Shown piece after piece: positions 1-5,049 of a stretch of DNA of 5,049 nucleotides (its first letter is position 1; each line of letters starts with the position of its first letter). A program made the translations under genes and the position numbers. The notes beneath the pieces are model-generated. The model did not search any database and was not told the origin of the DNA. It worked only from the letters and a program-made list of their open reading frames with translations. Source of the DNA: Clostridia bacterium (GTDB lineage Bacteria > Bacillota > Clostridia > Christensenellales > Aristaeellaceae); assembly GCA_017551645.1 (NCBI GenBank), contig JAFZLE010000004.1:1-5049 (forward strand), read 5' to 3'.

Positions 1-1073
1 CGACTGAAAACAATGTGACGGTGTACGAGCCGGGCGAGTACTATTTCCACATCGAGGACGCCATAGGCCGCTGGGCGGATTCCGATATCGCCGCAGTCAG
101 GGATTACGCGTTCTACATCGACCGCGTGGACGTGTCCGGCGACATCACGGCTCCCGGCGACAGTGTCGATTTAAGGATAGCTGTGTCAGACGGCGCCGAA
201 GAGCCCGTAAGCTATCGGGTGTGGCTGGTGACGTCTGAAAAAGACGGACTGATAACGGGCGAAAGGCTGTTTGCAGAAAGTGATACCAACGTGATCTCCA
301 CCGACATACCGGGCCTGTACCGCATATGGGCCACGGACGGGAACAAAAAGTCGGACAGCGTCAGGGTGCGGGTCAATTACACCTCCGACAAACCGCTGAT
401 AATCCGGCAGCCTGAAAGCGTGACGCTGGAATACCGGGAGGACGGGCAGTATGGTGCGGAAATGAAACTGACCTGCATAGCTGTGTCCAAAGACGGAAAC
501 GACGGTGCGCTCAAGTACGACTGGCAGGTTTACAGCGAAGTAGGCTTATTCGGCGGCCCCGGCGGCTGGATCCCCTGCGGGACCGGCTCCACCGTCGAAG
601 TGCCTTTTATGGGTCATTATCGCTGCAGGGTCACCGATACCGGCACCGGAAAACATGTATACAGCAACGAGGCAACCGTAAGCATAAAACTGGAAGTATC
701 CCTGCAGCTTGGTGAAGACGTGGGAGAGATGCAGGGAGGCGTCCAGACAGGAGAAAGGTATCTTTATTATGAAATAAAGGGCGGTATCGCGCCTTATCAT
801 GTCCAGGTATACTACAGGGGGATCGTCGAACAAAACGGCGAATACGGTACGGAATATGCCGAGGCACTGGCGCGGGATTTCATGGATGAAACGGGCTGCA
901 GTTCCAGGCAGGATTCCCGTTATGGGAATATGACGAAACTGTATGTCGATCATGATTATACATATATGTACTGCTTCGATGGTAAATGGTATACGGGACA
1001 TGATAAATACGATTATAAAATAGTCGTGACTGACGAAAGCGGACAGGAAGCTTCGGCGGATACTTATGAGTAA
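1..1073 (+). CDS. Secreted/surface protein with tandem Ig-like domains (3' end; start lies outside the window)
   Basis: The reading frame is open from the first base, so this is the C-terminal part (about 356 codons visible) of a longer protein. Residue numbers below count from the GTG at 15, which is probably not the true start. A recurring strand motif of the type G-x-Y followed by ATD or VTD and a Ser/Ala-rich stretch appears near residues 7-17, 100-115, 200-221 and 333-350, which points to tandem beta-sandwich units. The unit at about 125-224 is Ig-like: Cys154, core Trp170 and the Y-R-C of Cys204 are spaced as in a classical Ig disulfide. The last unit (about 225-352) has a G-G-x-A-P-Y turn, as in PKD/SprB-like repeats, and a possible Cys295-Cys320 pair. 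I see no LPXTG signal, membrane helix or dockerin at the C-terminus, so anchoring must lie upstream or be absent. A role in adhesion or binding is inferred from architecture only; the specific function is unknown. Confidence 0.5.
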   Translation, partial: TENNVTVYEPGEYYFHIEDAIGRWADSDIAAVRDYAFYIDRVDVSGDITAPGDSVDLRIAVSDGAEEPVSYRVWLVTSEKDGLITGERLFAESDTNVISTDIPGLYRIWATDGNKKSDSVRVRVNYTSDKPLIIRQPESVTLEYREDGQYGAEMKLTCIAVSKDGNDGALKYDWQVYSEVGLFGGPGGWIPCGTGSTVEVPFMGHYRCRVTDTGTGKHVYSNEATVSIKLEVSLQLGEDVGEMQGGVQTGERYLYYEIKGGIAPYHVQVYYRGIVEQNGEYGTEYAEALARDFMDETGCSSRQDSRYGNMTKLYVDHDYTYMYCFDGKWYTGHDKYDYKIVVTDESGQEASADTYE

Positions 1074-1083
1074 GCACATCATC

Positions 1084-1091
1084 AAAAGGAG
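1084..1091 (+). promoter_or_regulatory. Ribosome binding site fixing the start at 1102
   Basis: AAAAGGAG lies 10 bases upstream of the ATG at 1102. The alternative in-frame ATG at 1066 overlaps the end of the preceding gene, has no comparable site, and would add 12 hydrophilic residues in front of the signal peptide. Confidence 0.8.
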
Positions 1092-1101
1092 CGATACAGC
1101 C

Positions 1102-1773
1102 ATGAAAAAAACCATCGCCATCATTCTGGCTTTTCTCCTGATATTCGCTCACGCCGCGCCGGCGGATGAGACCGGGAATCCCGCCCTGGGCGACTGGTAC
1201 GCCGACCTGAACGGCATACCGGTGAGCCTGTCGCTGAACCCGGACGGCACTTATGTATTGAGCGCGCTGGGGGAGGTTTCCGGCGGCGTGTGGGAGCCGT
1301 CGGACGGCTTCGTGGTGCTGGACGGGGACGGGGAATCTCCCCTGAACGTGGTGAGCGACACGTTCATGGTTCACAGGGAAATGGGCCTGTTCTTTACCCG
1401 CGAGCCCGTACGCGTATACTCTCCCGCGATCGTGGTGCCCGCGTCCGGGGCCGACTGGTTCGCCGGCTACTGGAAGAGCCTGTACGTGGAGACCGCGGGC
1501 ACGACCGTGCTGGCCGAAGCCATAGGCGACGACACCGACCTTTACATAGAGGGTGAAGCCGTGGCCCTGGGCGGGGGACGCTTCGGGGACATATGGTGGA
1601 ATTTCACCTTTGAGAACGGCACGCTTTCGACTCAGCTGGATGGCGGGGAGACGCTGACCGTCTCCCTGCAGATGGACGGCATGCTCAGGCTCGAGATCAC
1701 GTCAGGAGGCAAAAGCGAGACGCTGTTTTTCGCCGCCGCCCTCACCCATCAGGACATAATCGGCCGCGCGTAA
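1102..1773 (+). CDS. Small secreted beta-rich protein of unknown function
   Basis: This 223-residue protein has a typical Sec signal peptide: a lysine-rich N-terminus (MKK), a hydrophobic core (about residues 4-16) and signal peptidase I sites after A-H-A (18) or A-P-A (21). There is no cysteine, so it is not a lipoprotein and has no disulfide. The mature part reads as two beta-rich halves. Residues about 30-101 contain G-D-W-Y, N-P-D-G-T-Y, G-G-V-W-E and F-F-T-R-E, a pattern resembling lipocalin-like or meander beta-barrel proteins. Residues about 119-212 begin again with G-Y-W-K and continue with alternating hydrophobic strands. I do not recognise a named family. The ATG at 1102 is preferred over the in-frame ATG at 1066 because it has a strong ribosome binding site and directly begins the signal peptide. 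It lies 28 bases after the Ig-like gene, so the two are probably co-transcribed. Confidence 0.85.
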   Translation: MKKTIAIILAFLLIFAHAAPADETGNPALGDWYADLNGIPVSLSLNPDGTYVLSALGEVSGGVWEPSDGFVVLDGDGESPLNVVSDTFMVHREMGLFFTREPVRVYSPAIVVPASGADWFAGYWKSLYVETAGTTVLAEAIGDDTDLYIEGEAVALGGGRFGDIWWNFTFENGTLSTQLDGGETLTVSLQMDGMLRLEITSGGKSETLFFAAALTHQDIIGRA

Positions 1774-1792
1774 AGTTAAAAGCCAAAAACAG

Positions 1793-1820
1793 CGGACGCT
1801 CCCGGAGGAGCGTCCGTTTT
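1793..1820. terminator. Bidirectional rho-independent terminator between convergent genes
   Basis: A perfect 10-bp GC-rich stem (1793-1802 paired with 1807-1816) closes a four-base CGGA loop. On the + strand it is followed at once by TTTT (1817-1820). On the - strand the stem is followed three bases later by a run of five T (complement of 1785-1789) and then another T-run. It occupies the 63-base gap between the stop of the secreted-protein gene and the stop of trxA, so it can end transcription from both sides. Confidence 0.9.
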
Positions 1821-1836
1821 CGTGCGCAAAAAATGG

Positions 1837-2148
<312 letters not shown>

Positions 2149-2168
2149 GGTCTGCCTCCTTGCGGTGA

Positions 2169-2189
2169 GTGATTAGTGATCAGTGATCA
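2169..2189. repeat. Three tandem 7-base repeats upstream of trxA
   Basis: GTGATTA, GTGATCA and GTGATCA follow one another without a gap. The last two copies each contain the palindrome TGATCA, so the centres of the palindromes are seven bases apart. The array ends eight bases short of the trxA ribosome binding site, within its leader. It could be a simple tandem duplication or a small operator; the sequence alone does not decide. Confidence 0.6.
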
Positions 2190-2210
2190 ATGGTTCGGGG
2201 GACGCCCGAC

Positions 2211-2310
2211 AGTGCCATTGCGAGCCGACTTTGTCGGCGTGGCAATCCGTTCTTTTTCTGAAAGGGGTTATTACGGATCGCCGGGGGATCACGGCTTCTG
2301 CCGTTTACCG
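2211..2310. repeat. REP/MITE-like palindromic element, right half degenerate
   Basis: The left half forms a nested hairpin: ATTGC (2217-2221) pairs with GCAAT (2242-2246), and inside it GCCGAC (2224-2229) pairs with GTCGGC (2233-2238) around a TTT loop. ATCCGT (2245-2250) then pairs with ACGGAT (2273-2278) across a T-rich loop, and a third small hairpin (2291-2295 with 2300-2304, loop TTCT) follows. The bases from 2273 match the reverse complement of the left half for about 10 of 13 positions and then diverge. The CATTGCGAG...GGCAATCCGT pattern resembles dispersed intergenic palindromes known from many bacterial genomes; this likeness is from memory and was not searched. It carries no coding capacity and lies inside the intergenic transcript between the FTR-like gene and trxA. 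I saw no second copy in this window. Boundaries are approximate. Confidence 0.6.
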
Positions 2311-2321
2311 TATCGGATGGG

Positions 2322-2519
2322 TCATTTCTCCTTGTAGTAAAGCATGCAGTGGCAGAAGCCCTCGAACTCGGGGTCCGCTATCTGGTCGCGGAACTCCTTG
2401 CACATGCATTTGGTGTCGGGGGTCTTTTCCAGCCGGCAGGGGCAGTAGCCGTCTTTGAGCTTTAAGCCTTCCTTCACGGCTTTGACGACTTCCTCGTCGG
2501 GATTCAGGCGTATCTTCAT
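2322..2519 (-). CDS. Ferredoxin-thioredoxin reductase catalytic (beta) chain-like protein
   Basis: This 65-residue protein carries the cysteine signature of the FTR catalytic chain: C-P-C (26-28), C-M-C (38-40) and C-H-C (56-58), followed by M-L-Y-Y. In the plant and cyanobacterial enzyme four of these cysteines bind a [4Fe-4S] cluster and two form the adjacent redox disulfide that reduces thioredoxin using ferredoxin electrons. The protein is much shorter than those enzymes (about 110 residues) and lacks most of the N-terminal helical part, but such short forms occur in anaerobic bacteria and archaea as far as I recall. The start at 2519 has AAGGAGG (complement of 2526-2532) six bases upstream. 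A longer in-frame start at 2570 overlaps the mrfA stop, has its purine run only one base away, and adds a basic tail with no family likeness. It lies 47 bases after mrfA and precedes trxA, which fits a thiol-reduction role. No variable (alpha) chain is visible. Family assignment is confident; the physiological partner is inferred. Confidence 0.88.
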   Translation of the reverse strand: MKIRLNPDEEVVKAVKEGLKLKDGYCPCRLEKTPDTKCMCKEFRDQIADPEFEGFCHCMLYYKEK

Positions 2520-2525
2520 GCGTTG

Positions 2526-2532
2526 CCTCCTT
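2526..2532 (-). promoter_or_regulatory. Ribosome binding site fixing the start of the FTR-like gene
   Basis: On the minus strand AAGGAGG stands six bases before the ATG at 2517-2519. The trxA site has the same sequence and the same six-base spacing. This supports the 65-residue form over an 82-residue form. Confidence 0.85.
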
Positions 2533-2540
2533 TTCGGGGC

Positions 2541-2556
2541 GCTTTCGGGGGAAAGC
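2541..2556. other. Small hairpin between mrfA and the FTR-like gene
   Basis: GCTTTC (2541-2546) and GAAAGC (2551-2556) form a perfect 6-bp stem with a four-base loop, in the 47-base gap. No T-run follows on the minus strand, so it is not a normal terminator. It may be an RNA processing or stability element, or chance. Confidence 0.35.
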
Positions 2557-2566
2557 CGTATTACGG

Positions 2567-4828
2567 TCATTCCTCCGTGAGCCGGTTAAGTATCATGAGC
2601 AGGGTGTGCTTCGCGCCCACGCCCGCGGCGCCGGTGCAGCAGGGGCAGCCGTCGGTGCAGGGGCAGGCGTTAAGCAGCCGCTTGGCTTCGCGGAAAAACT
2701 CGGTGTTCATCTCGTACACCCGGTCGCTCAGCCCTATGCCGCCGGGTATCATGTCGTACAGGTACAGGGTAGGCTTTTCGGAGAAGCTGTCCTTCACGTG
2801 GTAGCTCACGTTTATGTCCGTGACCGAGCACATGAGGAAGGTGGGCGCGATGTGGCGCATAAGGTAGGCGAGCGCCACCATGGCGGTCTTGGTCTCCTCC
2901 TTGCCGAATTCCTCTTCCAGGCCTTCGGGCAGCGTCCACCAGCAGGCGGTGGTCTGCATCTCCAGCTCCGGCAGCGTCACGGGCCCCCAGCCCAGGTTCT
3001 CGTGGGTGTCGAAGCGTATCTTCTTGAACACGGTGACTATGGAGGACACCAGCACTTCGCCCCTGTGGCGGGCCAGAAGCTGGCCCTCGTCGCTTTCGAA
3101 CTCGTCCAGCACCTTTAAGGAAGTGGTGAGGTCCGCGTCGGTGTAGTAGCCCACGTCCACCCGGCGGATGTACGCCTTTTTGTCGTCGAAGTCCAGTTCC
3201 TCCACCTGGTACTGCTGGCCCTCGTGCATGTATATGGCGTACTTGTGCAGCAGCATGGGCACGGTGTAGCGGTCCATCTCGCCCACCACCCGGTGATGTT
3301 TGGGGTCTGTGATGTCCACTATAACGAAGTTCTGGTCCGTGGCGCTTCTCAAGTTTATGCCCGCCTGGGGGAATTCCTCCGCCATCCAGTACCACTTGCC
3401 GGATACCTTGCGCAGTATGTTCTGGCCTTCAAGGTAGGAAAGCAGTTCGCCCGTCTCCTCAAATCCGCCGAACGTTTCGCCTTCCTCGAAGGGGAGCTCG
3501 TAGGAGGCGCACTTCAGGTGGTTGAGCAGTATGTACAGGTTGTCGGGGTTTATGAACGCCATCTCCGGGGACTGGTCGAAATAGAAGTCCGGATGGGTCA
3601 TTATGTACTGGTCAAGGGGGTTGGAGGAGCCCACCAGTATGGTAAGGCTCTCCGCCTGCCGCCGCCCCGCGCGCCCCGCCTGCTGGCGGGTGGAGGCGAT
3701 GGTGCCGGGATAGCCGCACATCACGCAGCAGTCCAGTTGGCCTATGTCTATGCCCAGCTCCAGGGCGTTGGTGGAAATGACCATGTCCACGCCGCCCCTT
3801 CTGAGCTCGGTCTCTATCTCGCGCCTCAATGTGGGCAGGTAGCCGCCCCGGTAGCCCCTTACGCGGCCCGCGTTGCCTATGGGGTCGCGCACCTCGTCTT
3901 TTAAGTAGCGGGTGAGAACCTCCACGGTCAGGCGGCTTTTGCCGAACACGATGGTCTTGACGCCGTCTTTGAGCAGGCGGGAACAGATCTTCCGGGTCTC
4001 GGGTATGCTGCCCGCGCGGATGCCCAGCTGCCTGTTCACCACCGGGGGATTGTAGAATATCACGTGGCGCCTGCCCTGGGGCGCGCCGTTGTTGTCCACC
4101 ACGGTCACGTCCCGCCCCGTCATGACCGCGGCCAGCTCGCCGGGGTTTTTGATGGTGGCGGAACAGCATATGAAGGTGGGATCCGCGCCGTAGAACGCGC
4201 AGATGCGCTTTAAGCGGCGTATCACGTTGGCCAGGTTGCTGCCGAACACGCCCCGGTAGGCGTGGATCTCGTCTATCACCACGTATTTAAGGTTCTCGAA
4301 CAGCTTGACCCAGCGGGTGTGGTGGGGCAGTATGCCCTGGTGGAGCATGTCGGGATTGGTCACCACCACGTGGCCCGCCTGGCGTATGGCGGTGCGGGCG
4401 GAAGCGGGGGTGTCCCCGTCGTAGGTGAAGGCCTTTATGTCCTCGCCCAGCGCCTCTATCATGCCGTAGAGCTCCGCCACCTGGTCGCTGGAGAGCGCCT
4501 TGGTGGGGAACAGGTACAGCGCCCGGGCGGAGGGGTCCTTGAGTATGGAAGACAGCACCGGCAGGTTGTAGCACAGCGTCTTGCCGGAGGCGGTGGGCGT
4601 GACCACTACCAGGTCTTTCCCCTGGAACGCCAGTTCCAGCGCCCGCGCCTGGTGGGAGTACAGCCGGGTGATGCCCCGCTGCCTGAGCACTTCAATTATC
4701 CGCTGGTCCAGCGTCTGGGGAAAAGGCGCGTAGCAGGCGGGATTCGCCGGCAGGGTGCGCATGCACTCCACGTTGGCCATGAAGCCGGGATCGTTTGTGA
4801 GGTTGTTGAGCAATTCAGGTACAGTCAT
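2567..4828 (-). CDS. mrfA: DEAD/DEAH-box DNA repair helicase with C-terminal DUF1998 domain (MrfA/YprA family)
   Basis: The 753-residue protein matches the length of Bacillus subtilis MrfA (about 750), a 3'-5' DNA helicase that acts with the nuclease MrfB in removing mitomycin-type DNA lesions. Visible motifs in order: Q-motif-like Y-S-H-Q (57-60); Walker A T-P-T-A-S-G-K-T (77-84); F-P-T-K-A-L (107-112); T-N-P-D-M-L (157-162); Walker B D-E-I-H (186-189); S-A-T (223-225); V-F-G-K-S-R (294-299); motif V around S-T-N-A-L-E-L-G-I-D-I-G (352-363); motif VI Q-Q-A-G-R-A-G-R-R (382-390). The C-terminal DUF1998 region ends in C-P-C-T-D-G-C-P-C-C (722-731), matching the four-cysteine metal site of the family plus one extra cysteine. 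The start is nine bases after the thiI stop, with no well-placed ribosome binding site, so translational coupling is likely. No mrfB is next to it here; the substrate in this organism is inferred from the family. Confidence 0.95.
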   Translation of the reverse strand: MTVPELLNNLTNDPGFMANVECMRTLPANPACYAPFPQTLDQRIIEVLRQRGITRLYSHQARALELAFQGKDLVVVTPTASGKTLCYNLPVLSSILKDPSARALYLFPTKALSSDQVAELYGMIEALGEDIKAFTYDGDTPASARTAIRQAGHVVVTNPDMLHQGILPHHTRWVKLFENLKYVVIDEIHAYRGVFGSNLANVIRRLKRICAFYGADPTFICCSATIKNPGELAAVMTGRDVTVVDNNGAPQGRRHVIFYNPPVVNRQLGIRAGSIPETRKICSRLLKDGVKTIVFGKSRLTVEVLTRYLKDEVRDPIGNAGRVRGYRGGYLPTLRREIETELRRGGVDMVISTNALELGIDIGQLDCCVMCGYPGTIASTRQQAGRAGRRQAESLTILVGSSNPLDQYIMTHPDFYFDQSPEMAFINPDNLYILLNHLKCASYELPFEEGETFGGFEETGELLSYLEGQNILRKVSGKWYWMAEEFPQAGINLRSATDQNFVIVDITDPKHHRVVGEMDRYTVPMLLHKYAIYMHEGQQYQVEELDFDDKKAYIRRVDVGYYTDADLTTSLKVLDEFESDEGQLLARHRGEVLVSSIVTVFKKIRFDTHENLGWGPVTLPELEMQTTACWWTLPEGLEEEFGKEETKTAMVALAYLMRHIAPTFLMCSVTDINVSYHVKDSFSEKPTLYLYDMIPGGIGLSDRVYEMNTEFFREAKRLLNACPCTDGCPCCTGAAGVGAKHTLLMILNRLTEE

Positions 4829-4837
4829 GTTTTTAAG

Positions 4838-5049
4838 CTATACGTACTCCACTTCCGTGCCCGCCACGGCTTCGTTTACCAGTTTTTCCACGTCCAGCTT
4901 GCTTTCTTCCTTCTCTACCTTGTCCAGCCGGGGCTTGGTAACGGGATGGCGGGGAGTGAACACGGTGCAGCAGTCCTCGTAGGGGAGTATGGAGGTCTCG
5001 TAGGTGCCTATCCTTTCGGCGATGCGGATTATCTCCAGCTTGTCCATGC
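4838..5049 (-). CDS. thiI: tRNA 4-thiouridine synthase ThiI, C-terminal end (5' part outside the window)
   Basis: The frame runs in from the right edge. About 69 residues are visible, starting at an internal methionine in the M-D-K-x-E-I-I segment that is normally preceded by R-P-L-I-G in ThiI. The following [14 protein letters not shown] and H-P-V-T-K-P blocks are typical of the C-terminal end of the PP-loop domain of Bacillus-type ThiI. This enzyme adenylates U8 of tRNA and inserts sulfur to give 4-thiouridine; it can also feed thiazole synthesis. The first or second cysteine of the C-C pair corresponds to the conserved catalytic cysteine region (E. coli Cys344). The protein stops about 40 residues later, so it lacks the rhodanese domain of the E. 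coli enzyme and must receive sulfur by another route, such as a dedicated cysteine desulfurase. The ATP-binding, THUMP and ferredoxin-like domains lie outside the window. It ends with TAG, in frame with mrfA. Confidence 0.93.
   Translation of the reverse strand, partial: MDKLEIIRIAERIGTYETSILPYEDCCTVFTPRHPVTKPRLDKVEKEESKLDVEKLVNEAVAGTEVEYV

Noticed and set aside
1066..1101. In-frame ATG at 1066 as start of the secreted protein, overlapping the preceding gene
   Set aside because: It would put 12 charged and polar residues before the signal peptide, while the ATG at 1102 has a well-placed ribosome binding site.
546..1374. Minus-strand open frames under the Ig-like and secreted-protein genes
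   Set aside because: No recognisable domains or good start sites; the + strand frames show coherent domains and a signal peptide, so these are shadows.
2291..2306. Possible rho-independent terminator after the FTR-like gene
   Set aside because: The stem is only 5 bp and its T-run is three bases on the + strand; on the minus strand, where it would be needed, no T-run follows.
2149..2321. A promoter for trxA in the 173-base gap
   Set aside because: No pair of -35 and -10 boxes with normal spacing stood out on the minus strand, so none is annotated. A promoter is still possible.
2520..2570. Longer 82-residue form of the FTR-like protein, starting with an ATGA overlap at the mrfA stop
   Set aside because: The overlap looks like coupling, but the purine run is only one base from that ATG, and the 65-residue start has an ideal AGGAGG. 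The extra 17 residues carry no family likeness.
2606..3904. Long open frames on the + strand opposite mrfA (about 170 and 226 codons)
   Set aside because: They lie wholly antisense to a well-conserved helicase, have no family motifs, and are expected in GC-rich DNA where the opposite frame has few stops.
4838..4840. Reassigned TAG codon giving a ThiI-MrfA fusion
   Set aside because: Both proteins end and begin where their families normally do, so TAG as a true stop is far more likely.

Overview
The window looks like a piece of a fairly GC-rich Bacillota (Clostridia-type) chromosome. The signs are strong AGGAGG ribosome binding sites, an MrfA/YprA-type helicase, a ThiI that ends without a rhodanese domain, a short ferredoxin-thioredoxin-reductase-like protein, and secreted Ig-like proteins. 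Isoleucine is often coded by ATA despite the GC-rich background. The lineage is inferred from gene content; no rRNA or other marker is present.

Left part (1-1773, + strand): the 3' end of a large cell-surface protein built from tandem Ig-like beta-sandwich units is followed 28 bases later by a small secreted beta-rich protein of unknown function with a clear signal peptide. They probably form the end of one transcription unit. A 10-bp hairpin flanked by T-tracts in both directions (1793-1816) separates them from the convergent genes on the right.

Right part (1837-5049, - strand), in order of transcription: the 3' end of thiI (tRNA 4-thiouridine synthase); mrfA (DEAD/DEAH-type DNA repair helicase with a C-terminal DUF1998 cysteine cluster), starting 9 bases after thiI; a 65-residue protein carrying all six cysteines of the ferredoxin-thioredoxin reductase catalytic chain; and trxA (thioredoxin, WCGPC). 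A 173-base gap between the last two holds a palindromic REP/MITE-like element and three tandem 7-base repeats.

The most interesting point is the pairing of the minimal reductase-like protein with thioredoxin. No variable subunit or NADPH-dependent thioredoxin reductase is in view, which suggests, but does not prove, a ferredoxin-linked thiol reduction pair. Everything else appears to belong to known families. No CRISPR array, tRNA, rRNA, transposase or phage gene was seen.
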